Notes under the pieces: model-generated
What the model was told of the DNA's origin: nothing
Database searches by the model: none
The model's input: only the letters and a program-made list of their open reading frames with translations
Program-made: the position numbers and the translations under genes
NCBI RefSeq assembly: GCF_905397435.1
Contig: NZ_CAJPVI010000019.1
Span: 62,001-126,000, forward strand
Direction: 5' to 3'
Length of the DNA: 64,000 bases
DNA from: Cupriavidus numazuensis
Lineage (GTDB): Bacteria; Pseudomonadota; Gammaproteobacteria; Burkholderiales; Burkholderiaceae
Shown: piece by piece, positions 1-9,132 of the stretch
How positions within the stretch are numbered: the stretch's first letter is position 1
Layout: every line of letters starts with the position of its first letter

Positions 1-2
1 TC

Positions 3-863
3 GGCTTCGCTGAAATCATTGCGAACCTCGAACAGAAGGATGCCCGCGAAACCTTTACGGACCACATCACGAATCTGTTCCCGACCAAGGCCGACTTCAA
101 GCGCATGATCCCGGCCGTGCTGCGCGGCACGGTGCTCGGTTCGGCGCTGGGTATCCTGCCGGGCGGCGGTGCTGCACTGGCTTCGTTCGCGGCCTACTCG
201 CTGGAAAAGAAGACCTCGAAGTACTCCAGCGAATTCGGCAAGGGTGCGATCGAAGGTGTGGCAGGTCCGGAATCGGCCAACAACGCCGCGGCGCAGACCT
301 CGTTCATCCCGCTGCTGACGCTGGGCATTCCGCCCAACGCTGTGATGGCGCTGATGGTCGGTGCAATGACCATCCACAACATCCAGCCTGGTCCGCAGGT
401 GATGTCGAGCAACCCGGCGCTGTTCTGGGGCCTGATCGCCTCGATGTGGATCGGCAACTTCATGCTGATCGTGCTGAACCTGCCGCTGATCGGCATCTGG
501 GTGAAGCTGCTGAAGGTGCCTTACCGCTACCTGTACCCGGCCATCCTGACGTTCTGCTGCATCGGCGTGTACTCGGTCCAGAACACGACCTTCGACGTGT
601 TCCAGACCGCTGCCTTCGGCGTGATCGGCTACCTGTTCATCAAGCTCAAGTGCGAACCGGCTCCGCTGCTGCTGGGCTTCGTGCTGGGACCGATGATGGA
701 AGAAAACTTCCGCCGCTCGCTGCTGCTGTCGCGTGGTGACTTCAGCGTGTTCGTGACCCGTCCGCTGTCGATGGGCCTGCTGATCGCCGCTGCGGTGCTG
801 GTGCTGATCGTGGCCTCGCCGTCGATCAAGGCCAAGCGCGAGGAAGCGTTCCAGGAAGAATAA
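3..863 (+). CDS. Tripartite tricarboxylate transporter permease, TctA family (5' end missing)
   Basis: Large membrane subunit of a tripartite tricarboxylate transporter, which moves organic acids into the cell with a periplasmic Bug/TctC binding protein and the small TctB subunit. The reading frame is open from base 3, so the gene starts before the window and only the last 286 codons are seen. The visible part has the TctA glycine-rich stretch ILPGGGAALASFAAYSLEKK, the GIPPNAVMALMVGAM segment and several hydrophobic helices, and ends in a charged cytoplasmic tail. A strong terminator follows. A Bug-type binding protein lies 1.2 kb downstream behind a LysR gene and may be a partner; that link is inferred. 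Confidence 0.93.
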   Translation, partial: GFAEIIANLEQKDARETFTDHITNLFPTKADFKRMIPAVLRGTVLGSALGILPGGGAALASFAAYSLEKKTSKYSSEFGKGAIEGVAGPESANNAAAQTSFIPLLTLGIPPNAVMALMVGAMTIHNIQPGPQVMSSNPALFWGLIASMWIGNFMLIVLNLPLIGIWVKLLKVPYRYLYPAILTFCCIGVYSVQNTTFDVFQTAAFGVIGYLFIKLKCEPAPLLLGFVLGPMMEENFRRSLLLSRGDFSVFVTRPLSMGLLIAAAVLVLIVASPSIKAKREEAFQEE

Positions 864-906
864 AAGGCAAGACCGCCGGCCGCTGGCCGGCAACGAAAGC
901 AAGACT

Positions 907-933
907 GGGGGCGTCGCAAGACGCCCCTTTTTT
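907..933 (+). terminator. Rho-independent terminator after the TctA gene
   Basis: An 8-bp GC-rich stem (GGGGCGTC/GACGCCCC, 908-915 with 920-927) closes a GCAA tetraloop and is followed by six T residues. It sits 44 bases after the permease stop and ends that operon before the convergent LysR gene. Confidence 0.9.
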
Positions 934-966
934 CTTTCTTGCCCCGTCGTTGCCGAGCATGGACGT

Positions 967-1851
967 TCAGCCGCCAAACAACTCCGCGCAGGCCGTCCGG
1001 ATGGCGCCGGTCACATGGCCCCTGCCGTGATCGCGCCGCTCGAGCATGCCGATGGTCCGCATCACCGGCTCGCCGTTGACGTGCAACGGCAGGATGCGCA
1101 ACGCCGCATCATCGCGCCAGCGCGCGCGTGGCAGCAATGGCACCACGGTCACGCCGACCTCTTGCCGCACGAGTTCGACGAGCGCCTCGATCGAATTCAA
1201 CTCCAGAAACTCGTTGACACGCAGATGCGCACGCCGCAGCGCACGCTCCACCAGCACGCCGGTACGCTGGCTGCGGTCGAAGCGCAGGTACGGATTGGCC
1301 GCCAGCGCCTCTCGTACGTCCTGCCCGGCGCTGCCCTGGGCCGCAATGGCTACCAGGGGTTCCTGGTAGAGGGTCGTCCAGCGCAGCATGCCCGGCAGGC
1401 GCGTGGTGCCCTCGACCAGGATGGCGGCATCCAGCTCGCCTGACTCCACCATCGCCGCGAGTTCGATGGACTTTGCGCCGACCAGCCGCACCTCCAATGC
1501 GGGATACGCGCGTTTCATGCGGGCCACGACGTGCGACAGGCCGCCCATGACAGACACCACCGCACCCACCGCGACGGCGCCCGCCATCGCTTCGGGCTGC
1601 GCGGCCGGCAGGCGCATTTCGTCATACAACGCCAGCAGACGGCGCGCCTGCGGCAGCAACGCCCGGCCATCGGCGTTCAGCACCGCGACGCGGCCGTTGC
1701 GATCGAACAATTCGCGGCGCAGTTCGGTTTCGAGCGAGCGCATCTGCAGGCTCACCGCTGCCTGCGTCAGCGCCACGTGGCCGGCGGCCGCCGCAAACGA
1801 TCCGTGCTCGGCCACGGCAACAAGGGTTCGTAAGAATCGGATTGTGCTCAT
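967..1851 (-). CDS. LysR-family transcriptional regulator
   Basis: DNA-binding regulator of about 294 residues, the usual LysR length. The N-terminal winged helix-turn-helix is clear (MSTIRFLRTLVAVAEHGSFA, then ALTQAAVSLQMRSLE and LFDRNGR), followed by a periplasmic-binding-protein-like effector domain. The ATG at 1851 is preferred because it puts the helix-turn-helix at the normal place; the frame stays open to a TTG at 1914. It is divergent from the Bug binding protein gene, the classic arrangement for a LysR regulator and its target, and an inverted repeat lies between them. The effector is unknown; an organic acid or gamma-glutamyl compound would fit the neighbours. Confidence 0.9.
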   Translation of the reverse strand: MSTIRFLRTLVAVAEHGSFAAAAGHVALTQAAVSLQMRSLETELRRELFDRNGRVAVLNADGRALLPQARRLLALYDEMRLPAAQPEAMAGAVAVGAVVSVMGGLSHVVARMKRAYPALEVRLVGAKSIELAAMVESGELDAAILVEGTTRLPGMLRWTTLYQEPLVAIAAQGSAGQDVREALAANPYLRFDRSQRTGVLVERALRRAHLRVNEFLELNSIEALVELVRQEVGVTVVPLLPRARWRDDAALRILPLHVNGEPVMRTIGMLERRDHGRGHVTGAIRTACAELFGG

Positions 1852-1933
1852 TGGGGCACCGGTCGACGCGTGAATGGCTTGCAACGCGCTGACGAAACGC
1901 CGCGCGATCCACAAGAAAAACTTGTGTCAAGGA

Positions 1934-1954
1934 AAAGAAATATTAGCTTTCTTT
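1934..1954. promoter_or_regulatory. Inverted repeat in the LysR/Bug divergent region
   Basis: A perfect 7-bp inverted repeat, AAAGAAA (1934-1940) and TTTCTTT (1948-1954), separated by TATTAGC. It lies in the 215-base gap between the LysR start and the Bug gene. A possible but weak promoter for the Bug gene (TTTCTT at 1948, 17-base spacer, AATAAT at 1971) overlaps its right arm. A LysR binding site is a reasonable reading; no binding evidence can be had from sequence alone. Confidence 0.45.
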
Positions 1955-2066
1955 GTGATAACCGGCGCGGAATAATAATGCGCAGGCACCCGTGAAGCCG
2001 CACGCATCCGGATGCCGGCCCTGACGCAATCCCGCTTACCCGCTTCGCCCGATTCCGGAGATCCGA

Positions 2067-3044
2067 ATGAAACCCTGGCTGCGCCTGCTCGGCCTCGGCC
2101 TTGCCTCTGGCCTTTGCCTGGCCGCCACGCCGGCCCTGGCCGACAACTACCCCAGCAAGCCGATCCGCCTGATCGTGCCGTTCCCGGCCAGCGGCGCCAC
2201 AGACCTGCTTGCCCGCGCCATTGCGCAGAAGGTAGGCACCAGCATTGGCCAGCAGATCGTCGTAGACAACCGGCCGGGCGCTGGCGGTGCCATCGGCTCG
2301 GACATGGCGGCCAAGGCCGCGCCGGACGGTTACACGCTGCTGATTGCCACGACCAGCACGCATTCGATCGGGCCGCATATCAACGCCCACCTGCCCTACA
2401 ACACCGAGACCGATTTCACGCCGGTTGGCCAGGTCGCCATCGCCACCAACGTGCTGGTGGTGCCCAACAGCTTGCCCGTCAAGAACGTGCGCGAGCTGAT
2501 CGACTATGCCAAGAAGCACCCGGGCGAACTGAACTACGCGTCCAGCGGCAACGGCACCGTCGTGCACCTGACCGCCGAGGCCTTCAAGGCCCAGGCCGGC
2601 GTGTTCATCACGCACATCCCGTACCGCGGCACGGCGCTCGCGGTGCCTGACCTGATCTCCGGCAAGGTCCAGGTGCTGTTCGACAGCATCGTGTCCGGCC
2701 TGCCGCACGTGAAGGACGGCAAGCTCAAGGCGCTGGCCGTGACGAGCCTCAAGCGCTCGCCGCTCGCACCGGAAATTCCGACGGCCAGCGAATCGGGCCT
2801 GCCGGGCTTCGAGTCCGACACGTGGTTCGGTATCTACGGCCCGAAAGGAATGCCGGCCGACATCGTCAACCGGCTCAACGCCGAATTCAACAAGGCCATC
2901 CAGTCGCAGGACGTGAAGGATCGGCTGGCCAAGCTGGGCGCGGAACCGGTCGGCGGCACGCCGGCACAGTTCGCGTCGATGGTGAAGAAGGACAGCGCCC
3001 GCTGGGGCAAGCTCATCAAGGATCGCAAGATCACGGCAGAATAA
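2067..3044 (+). CDS. Bug-family tripartite tricarboxylate transporter substrate-binding protein
   Basis: Periplasmic solute-binding protein of 325 residues, the standard size of the Bug (TctC) family that is greatly expanded in Bordetella, Cupriavidus and relatives. It has a signal peptide (residues 1-25, cleavage after ATPALA), then the family opening YPSKPIRLIVPFPASGATD, the VVDNRPGAGGAIG motif and the APDGYTLL segment. A ribosome site GGAG lies 8 bases before the ATG. A gamma-glutamyltransferase gene starts 58 bases downstream on the same strand and is probably co-transcribed, so the ligand may be a product or substrate of that enzyme. The ligand cannot be read from sequence. Confidence 0.93.
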   Translation: MKPWLRLLGLGLASGLCLAATPALADNYPSKPIRLIVPFPASGATDLLARAIAQKVGTSIGQQIVVDNRPGAGGAIGSDMAAKAAPDGYTLLIATTSTHSIGPHINAHLPYNTETDFTPVGQVAIATNVLVVPNSLPVKNVRELIDYAKKHPGELNYASSGNGTVVHLTAEAFKAQAGVFITHIPYRGTALAVPDLISGKVQVLFDSIVSGLPHVKDGKLKALAVTSLKRSPLAPEIPTASESGLPGFESDTWFGIYGPKGMPADIVNRLNAEFNKAIQSQDVKDRLAKLGAEPVGGTPAQFASMVKKDSARWGKLIKDRKITAE

Positions 3045-3102
3045 CGTGATGCCGCAGCCGGCCCGCATCGGGACCGGCTGCCGGGTGACAACGGACAAGA
3101 CC

Positions 3103-4728
3103 ATGCAGAATTTCAACTGGACCAACCCCTACCCCTCCGTGCGCATCCCGCTGTTTGCGCGCAACGTGGTGTCGACATCGCATCCGCTCGCGGCCCAAGC
3201 CGGCCTGCGCATGCTGCTGAAGGGGGGCAATGCCGTCGATGCGGCAATCGCGGCCGCGGCGACGATCACCCTCGTCGAGCCCGTGTCCTGCGGCCTGGGC
3301 AGCGACGCCTTCGCCATCCTGTGGGATGGCAAGGAATTGCACGGCCTGAACTCCTCCGGCGTGGCGCCGGCCGCGTGGAATCCCGAGTACTTCAAGAACA
3401 AGTACGGCACCGATGCCAACGGACTGGCGAACCGCCCGGTCCGCGGGTGGGACTCGGTCACCGTGCCCGGCGTGGTCGCGGGCTGGGCCGCGCTGCATGA
3501 GCGCTTCGGCAAGCTGCCGTTTGCCGACTTGATGGAACCCGCGATCGAGATCGCGGAACGTGGCTACGCCGTGCCGCCCGTGGTTGCGCACAAGTGGGCC
3601 GCGGCCGTGCCGGAACTGAAGAACCAGCCGGGCTTTGCCGATACGTTCATGCCCAACGGACGCGCGCCGCTGGTGGGCGAGAAATTCACCATGAAGGCCG
3701 CTGCCGAGACATTGCGCAAGATCGGCGAAACCCGTGGCCGTGCCTACTACGAAGGCGAGATCGCCGAGAAAATCGCCGCCTTCAGCAAGCAGAGCGGCGG
3801 CGCCATGACGCTGGACGACCTGCGCAACTACCGGCCGGACTGGGTCAAGCCGATCAGCAAGTCTTACCGTGGCTACGAACTGCACGAAATTCCGCCGAAC
3901 GGGCAAGGCATCGCCGCGCTGATCGCGCTGGGCATCCTCAACCAGTTCGACGTTGGCGCGCTGCCGGTGGATTCGGTGGATTCGCAGCACCTGCAGATCG
4001 AAGCCATGAAGCTGGCCTTTGCCGATCTCTACCGCTATGTGGCCGACCCGCGCAGCATGGAAGTCACGCCCGAGCAGATGCTCGACGACGCCTACCTGAA
4101 GTCGCGTGCGAAGCTCATCGACATGCAGCGCGCCACGCATTTCAACTTCGGCATGCCGAAGGTTGGCGGCACCATCTACCTGACGGCGGCCGACGAGAAC
4201 GGCATGATGATCTCGTTCATCCAGTCCAACTACATGGGCTTCGGTTCGGGCGTGGTGGTGCCGGGCACCGGCATCAGCCTGCAGAACCGCGGCGTGGGCT
4301 TCTCGATGGATCCGAAGTCGGCCAACGTGGTGGCGGGCGGCAAGCGGCCGTTCCACACCATCATCCCGGCCTTCCTGACCAAGGACGGCCAGCCGGTCAT
4401 GAGCTTCGGCGTGATGGGCGGCGACATGCAGCCTCAGGGCCACCTGCAGACCGTGGTGCGCATGCTCGACTACAAGCAGCAGCCGCAGGCGGCGTGCTGC
4501 GCGCCGCGCTGGAAGGTCAACCGCGACTTCACGCTGGACGTGGAGGGCACCATGGATCCGGCAACGGTCGAGGGCCTGAAGGCACGCGGCCACCAGCTCA
4601 AGTCCGTGGACGATCCGTACATGGACTTCGGCTCGGGCCAGTTCATCTGGCGTCTGTCGGACGACCCGGAGCATGGCTATGTTGCCGCGAGCGACAGCCG
4701 GCGCGACGGACAGGCGGTCGGCTTCTGA
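3103..4728 (+). CDS. ggt: Gamma-glutamyltransferase family protein
   Basis: N-terminal nucleophile hydrolase of the gamma-glutamyltransferase family, made as a precursor that cuts itself before a threonine. The 541-residue frame shows family blocks: SHPLAAQAGLRMLLKGGNAVDAAIA near residue 27, the GLGSDAF region, and GGTIYLTAADENG around 355-367, where T357 aligns with the E. coli processing/catalytic Thr391. The C-terminal part (KRPFHTIIPAFLTKDGQPVMSFGVMGGDMQPQGH) is also typical. I see no signal peptide, so it is probably cytoplasmic, unlike E. coli Ggt. The ATG at 3103 fits the family start better than one at 3046. Cephalosporin-acylase-like relatives share the fold, so the true substrate is uncertain. 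Confidence 0.85.
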   Translation: MQNFNWTNPYPSVRIPLFARNVVSTSHPLAAQAGLRMLLKGGNAVDAAIAAAATITLVEPVSCGLGSDAFAILWDGKELHGLNSSGVAPAAWNPEYFKNKYGTDANGLANRPVRGWDSVTVPGVVAGWAALHERFGKLPFADLMEPAIEIAERGYAVPPVVAHKWAAAVPELKNQPGFADTFMPNGRAPLVGEKFTMKAAAETLRKIGETRGRAYYEGEIAEKIAAFSKQSGGAMTLDDLRNYRPDWVKPISKSYRGYELHEIPPNGQGIAALIALGILNQFDVGALPVDSVDSQHLQIEAMKLAFADLYRYVADPRSMEVTPEQMLDDAYLKSRAKLIDMQRATHFNFGMPKVGGTIYLTAADENGMMISFIQSNYMGFGSGVVVPGTGISLQNRGVGFSMDPKSANVVAGGKRPFHTIIPAFLTKDGQPVMSFGVMGGDMQPQGHLQTVVRMLDYKQQPQAACCAPRWKVNRDFTLDVEGTMDPATVEGLKARGHQLKSVDDPYMDFGSGQFIWRLSDDPEHGYVAASDSRRDGQAVGF

Positions 4729-4745
4729 CCACCATCCCGGCAACA

Positions 4746-4783
4746 AAAAAAGGGCGCTTCCCGAACGGGCAGCGCCCTTTTTG
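4746..4783 (+). terminator. Terminator after the gamma-glutamyltransferase gene
   Basis: A long stem AAAAAGGGCGCT/AGCGCCCTTTTT encloses a short CCCG/CGGG inner hairpin and ends in a T-rich run. Both flanks are A/T runs, so it could work in either direction, but only the plus-strand gene ends here, 18 bases upstream. Confidence 0.88.
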
Positions 4784-4989
4784 TTTGTGGCGCATCGGCG
4801 CATTCTCATAGCCTGACCGCCATCGCTCAGATTAAGAAAACGGCCATTTTTCCGGTTCAGGCCGATCGATATATTTCCGCTCACTCGCTGCACGGTGCGC
4901 ACACGGCAAGAGTCAACCGAAAGGAGTCAGCCAGCTTCCGCGGCAGGCTCCGGACATCGCCACAGATATTGATCGACCTCCAAACAACA

Positions 4990-5538
4990 ATGAACCAGAA
5001 ATTCCTTGGCGCGGCCATTGCGGCCATCGCTGCTGCTTCCGCTTTCTCCGCTCAATCCGCATTTGCCGCCGACGGCACCATCACCTTCAACGGCACCATC
5101 ACTGCTCAGACCTGCACCATCAACGGCAACGGCACCGGGTCCAAGGACTTCACGGTCACGCTGCCCAAGGTGTCCGCATCGACGCTGGCCACCGCGGGCC
5201 AGACCGCCGGCCGCACGCCGTTCAACATCTCGTTGAGCGACTGCACGCCCAACGCTGGCGCCGTCAAGACGTACTTCGAGCCCGGCCCGACCACCGACAC
5301 AGCCACCGGCCGCCTTAACCTGAATGCAGGCGGCGCCGGCAATGTGCAGATCGGCCTGCTGAACTCCGACTTCACGTCGATCAAGGCCGGCTTTGACGAA
5401 GCTTCGCAAGGCTCCAAGACCGCCGCGATCAACGCGGGCTCCGCCGTGCTGCCGTACTACGCCGAATATGTCGCCACCGGCACTGCCACTGCCGGCGCGG
5501 CGAACTCCAGCGTGATGTACACCATCGTCTATCAGTAA
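4990..5538 (+). CDS. Major fimbrial subunit (type 1 pilin-like, chaperone-usher class)
   Basis: Secreted pilin of 182 residues. It has a signal peptide ending AQSAFA (about residue 26), two cysteines (C42 in the TAQTCTING motif and C85 in SLSDCTPN) that form the conserved pilin disulphide, and a penultimate tyrosine at the C-terminus (TIVYQ), a hallmark of chaperone-usher subunits. It would be exported by Sec, capped by the chaperone encoded next and polymerised at the usher. The ATG at 4990 is used because it begins the signal peptide; an upstream ATG at 4969 only adds MIDLQTT. First gene of a three-gene operon. Confidence 0.92.
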   Translation: MNQKFLGAAIAAIAAASAFSAQSAFAADGTITFNGTITAQTCTINGNGTGSKDFTVTLPKVSASTLATAGQTAGRTPFNISLSDCTPNAGAVKTYFEPGPTTDTATGRLNLNAGGAGNVQIGLLNSDFTSIKAGFDEASQGSKTAAINAGSAVLPYYAEYVATGTATAGAANSSVMYTIVYQ

Positions 5539-5612
5539 GCATGCAGCCCCCGGGTGCGCGGCCTTTCGGGCAGCCGCACCCGGCCCCCTGCTTCCGCGTG
5601 TTGCCCCCAATC

Positions 5613-6368
5613 ATGAACCGATCGATCAGGAACGTCGTTTGCGCGTGCGCAATGACGCTGGTACTGCTTCCCCATTCGCACGCGTCTGTCGTCATCGCCG
5701 GCACACGTGTCATCGTCCATGCAGCCGATGGCGAGGCCACCATCAAGCTCAGCAATGAAGGCAAGTCCCCTGCCCTGACTCAGGCATGGCTCGACACAGG
5801 CGATGCCTCCGCACAGCCGTCTGGCATCGATGTGCCGTTCACCGTCACACCACCGATCGCGCGCATCGACCCAGGCAAGGCGCAGACGCTGCGCATCCAC
5901 TACACCGGCGAGCCGTTGCCGGCGGACAAGGAATCGGTTTTCTGGCTCAGTGTGCTTGAAGTTCCTCCAAAGCCGGGTGCCGACGAGATGGATGCGAACA
6001 AGCTTCAGCTGGCATTTCGGTCGCGCATCAAGCTCTTCTTCCGTCCTGCCGGCCTGCAGGGCGAAGCCACCGAAGCGCCCGCCCACATTGCATGGCGTCT
6101 CGTAAGAGCAGACCATGGGCTGGCGCTGGAGGCCAGCAACCCGACTGCCTACCACGTCTCGTTCTCCAGCGTGGAATTGCTGGATGGCACGCACAGCGCC
6201 AGCAACGAGGCCGGCGGCATGGTGACGCCCGGCAACTCGATGAAATTCCCGCTTGCCGGCAATGTCGATCCGGGCAAAGCCACCACCGTCCGCTACCAGG
6301 CCATCAACGACTATGGCGGCCCGATCGATGGTGAAGCGCACCTGAACCGGTCTGCCACCGCCCGATAG
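5613..6368 (+). CDS. Fimbrial periplasmic chaperone (PapD/FimC-like)
   Basis: Periplasmic chaperone of 251 residues that binds fimbrial subunits by donor-strand complementation. A signal peptide ends near HSHA (residue 24). The first immunoglobulin-like domain has GTRVIV followed by KLSNEGKSPALTQAW, the intermediate FTVTPPIARIDPGKAQTLRI stretch and the AFRSRIKLFFRP strand carrying the conserved basic residue. The second domain has LEASNPTAYHVSFSSVEL. The start at 5613 is chosen because it opens the signal peptide; the frame is open upstream to 5541. It sits between the subunit and usher genes. Confidence 0.93.
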   Translation: MNRSIRNVVCACAMTLVLLPHSHASVVIAGTRVIVHAADGEATIKLSNEGKSPALTQAWLDTGDASAQPSGIDVPFTVTPPIARIDPGKAQTLRIHYTGEPLPADKESVFWLSVLEVPPKPGADEMDANKLQLAFRSRIKLFFRPAGLQGEATEAPAHIAWRLVRADHGLALEASNPTAYHVSFSSVELLDGTHSASNEAGGMVTPGNSMKFPLAGNVDPGKATTVRYQAINDYGGPIDGEAHLNRSATAR

Positions 6369-6484
6369 CGCCCGCTCCATTCGCCGGCGCATGCCGGCCC
6401 CACTGAAATCTCCTGATTCGCGCTGACGCATGCCGCTGGACGGCAGGGACGCGTGTTACCCCGATTTCCAGCGCAATACATGCC

Positions 6485-9043
6485 ATGCAAAAGAGAACCG
6501 CGCACGCTATTCCACTCCGCCTGCGGCCGCTCAGCGCCGTCGTCATGATGCTCGTCAGTGCCGGTGCGCTTGGCGCCAACCCGGACTCAAGTCCAGCGCC
6601 TTCGTCCGCCGAAGTGGAATTCAATGACCTGTTCCTGCACCAGCCAGGCGGAAGCGCGGTCGACTTCAGCCGCTTCAACAAGGGCAACATCGTGCTGCCA
6701 GGCAACTACCGCGCGGAGCTCTACGTCAACCAGGCATGGCTGGGCCGGATGGAAGTCCGTATGGGCGAGACGGCTGGCAAGGATAGTCCGGTACTGCCCT
6801 GCTTCGATGAGCCATTGCTCATTCGGATCGGCGCCGATTCCAACAAGCTCACGCCGGCGGCAACGGCATCCCTGCAAGATCGCGACGCCTGCGTGCCGCT
6901 GCATGCCATCATCGCTGGTGCTACCGCGAGCTTCGACGGCGGCGAACAGCGGCTCGATGTCAGCGTGCCACAGGCCGCGCTGACGCGACAGGCGCGAGGG
7001 TATGTGGATCCGCGCTACTGGAGCGACGGCGTTACTGCGGCGACGCTCCAGTACAACGGCAGCGCCTATCAGTCGCGCGCGGAAGCCCGAACGGCCACGC
7101 AAGGTTATCTGGGCCTCAATGCGGGCTTCAATGCCGGCCCCTGGCGCTTCCGACACAAGGGCAGCCTCGGCGTCGACCAGGGCAACGCCCGGTACCAGAG
7201 CATCCAGACCAGCTTGCAGCGCTCCGTCGTCGCGCTGCGCGGCCAACTGGTGCTCGGCGATGCCTTCACCGACGGCACCGTCTTCGACAGCGTCGGCTTC
7301 CGTGGCGTCCAGCTCGCAAGCGACGACCGCATGCAACCGGAATCACAGCGCGGCTATGCGCCGAGCGTGCATGGCATCGCCAACAGCAACGCGCGCGTAC
7401 AGGTCCGGCAAAACGGCAACCTGATCTACGAAACCACGGTCGCGGCCGGCCCGTTCGAGATCGACGACCTCTATCCCACCGGCTATGGCGGCGACCTGGA
7501 AGTTGTAGTGACGGAAGCCGACGGCAGCGTCCGTGTGTCGCGGGTCCCTTATGCTGCCGCCGTCAACGCCTTGCGGCCCGGTGTCACACGCTATGGCGTC
7601 ACCGCAGGCCAATACCGCAATGCCGGCCTGCATGGCCGTCCTGCCATGTTCCAGGCCACCGTACAGCACGGCTTCACCAATATGGTGACCGGCTACGGTG
7701 GTGTCGTGGTGGCGGAAGGCTACCTCGCTGCAGCGGCAGGCGCTGCGCTCAATACGGCCTATGGCGCGTTCGGTGCCGACCTGACCCATGCGGGCACGCG
7801 CCTGACCACGCAGCCGGACCGTCATGGCTTCAGCGCGCGGATCAGCTACAGCAAGCTCGTGGAACCCACCGGCACCAACGTATCTGTCGCGGCATATCGC
7901 TATTCGAGCAACGGCTACCTCAGCTTTGCCGACGCCATGACCCTGCGTGAACTCGAGCAGCGCGGCATGCAATCGGCGATGCGCGGCATCCCGCGCAGCC
8001 AGCTCCAGCTCACCCTGAATCAACGCCTGCCGCCCGGCTACGGGTCCCTGTATCTGTCCGGGTCGGTACACGGCTACTGGAACCGCAGAGGCACCGACAC
8101 GCAGTTCCAGCTCGGCTACAACAACAGCTACAAGTCGCTGAACTACGGCGTTGCGGCGTCGCGCCAGTTCAGCGTGTCGAGCGGGCGCTGGGAAAGCCGC
8201 GTCATGCTCAATATCGGCATACCGCTGGGCAAGGGCCAGCATGCGCCGTATGCCATGACTGGCATCGAGCGTGATTCTTCCGGAGCGGTGAACCTGCAGC
8301 AATCGGTCACTGGCTCGCTCGGCGTCGACAACGCCTTCAGCTACGGCGTGAATGCCGGCTATGCCGGCGGTAGCGGCCGCCACGCTGCAAGCCTGGCGGG
8401 CAATGCGTCTTATCTGTCTCCCGTCGCTACGCTGACGGCAACTGCTGGCAAGGGCAGCAACTATTCGCAAGTGTCCGCGGGCATCTCGGGCGGCGTCGTG
8501 GCCTATGCCGGCGGCGTGAGCTTCACGCCGACGATGGGAGAGACGCTTGCCATCGTCGAAGCCGCCGACGCTGGCGGAGCCCGGCTCGCCAACGGTAGCG
8601 GGCTGCGTATCGATCGCTGGGGCCACGCGGTGGTGCCCGGACTGGTGCCGTTCTCGCGCAACCAGATCGAGATCGATCCGAAGGGCCTGCCGGTGAACGT
8701 GGAGCTGGACTCCACCCTCCAGCAGGTTGCCCCGACCGCCGGCGCCGTAGTGGCGGTCCGGTTCGCGACCGCCGATCGCGGACGACCGGCAGTCATCCGC
8801 ACCAGCAGGGCCGATGGCAAGTCGATTCCATTCGGCGCCGAGGTACAGGATGCTCACGGCAACAACATCGGCACCGTGGGGCAAGGCAGCCGCATCGTTG
8901 CGCGCGGCCTGCGCGCCGACCGCGGCCAGTTGACCGTGCGCTGGGGCAAGGCGGCGCAAGACAGCTGCCGGCTCGACTATGCGCTGCCCGCCGCAGCGCA
9001 GCGCGCTACGCGCATCGACGTCATCGAGGCGCAGTGCCATTGA
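6485..9043 (+). CDS. Outer-membrane fimbrial usher (FimD/PapC family)
   Basis: Outer-membrane assembly platform of 852 residues, the normal usher size. After a signal peptide it shows the periplasmic N-domain (EVEFNDLFLHQ, DFSRFNKGNIVLPGNYRAELYVN), the long beta-barrel with family motifs LRGQLVLGDAF, FDSVGFRGVQLASDDRM and YAPSVHGIANSNARVQVRQNGNLIYETTV, the plug region and C-terminal domains ending in a typical cysteine pair (CRLDYALP and the terminal ECH-like AQCH). Last gene of the fimbrial cluster; no adhesin gene follows on the same strand. Confidence 0.96.
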   Translation: MQKRTAHAIPLRLRPLSAVVMMLVSAGALGANPDSSPAPSSAEVEFNDLFLHQPGGSAVDFSRFNKGNIVLPGNYRAELYVNQAWLGRMEVRMGETAGKDSPVLPCFDEPLLIRIGADSNKLTPAATASLQDRDACVPLHAIIAGATASFDGGEQRLDVSVPQAALTRQARGYVDPRYWSDGVTAATLQYNGSAYQSRAEARTATQGYLGLNAGFNAGPWRFRHKGSLGVDQGNARYQSIQTSLQRSVVALRGQLVLGDAFTDGTVFDSVGFRGVQLASDDRMQPESQRGYAPSVHGIANSNARVQVRQNGNLIYETTVAAGPFEIDDLYPTGYGGDLEVVVTEADGSVRVSRVPYAAAVNALRPGVTRYGVTAGQYRNAGLHGRPAMFQATVQHGFTNMVTGYGGVVVAEGYLAAAAGAALNTAYGAFGADLTHAGTRLTTQPDRHGFSARISYSKLVEPTGTNVSVAAYRYSSNGYLSFADAMTLRELEQRGMQSAMRGIPRSQLQLTLNQRLPPGYGSLYLSGSVHGYWNRRGTDTQFQLGYNNSYKSLNYGVAASRQFSVSSGRWESRVMLNIGIPLGKGQHAPYAMTGIERDSSGAVNLQQSVTGSLGVDNAFSYGVNAGYAGGSGRHAASLAGNASYLSPVATLTATAGKGSNYSQVSAGISGGVVAYAGGVSFTPTMGETLAIVEAADAGGARLANGSGLRIDRWGHAVVPGLVPFSRNQIEIDPKGLPVNVELDSTLQQVAPTAGAVVAVRFATADRGRPAVIRTSRADGKSIPFGAEVQDAHGNNIGTVGQGSRIVARGLRADRGQLTVRWGKAAQDSCRLDYALPAAAQRATRIDVIEAQCH

Positions 9044-9132
9044 ACTGGCCCGCCGTTTCGCCATGAAATTGTCCATGGCACCGCAGCGGCAGGTGGCTAC
9101 ACTGTTTAGCTACCTTGCCTCCGGATGCCGTC

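Noticed and set aside
3031-4902. 623-codon open frame antisense to the gamma-glutamyltransferase gene
   Set aside because: Shadow of the real gene; no recognisable domain and it runs through the terminator at 4746.
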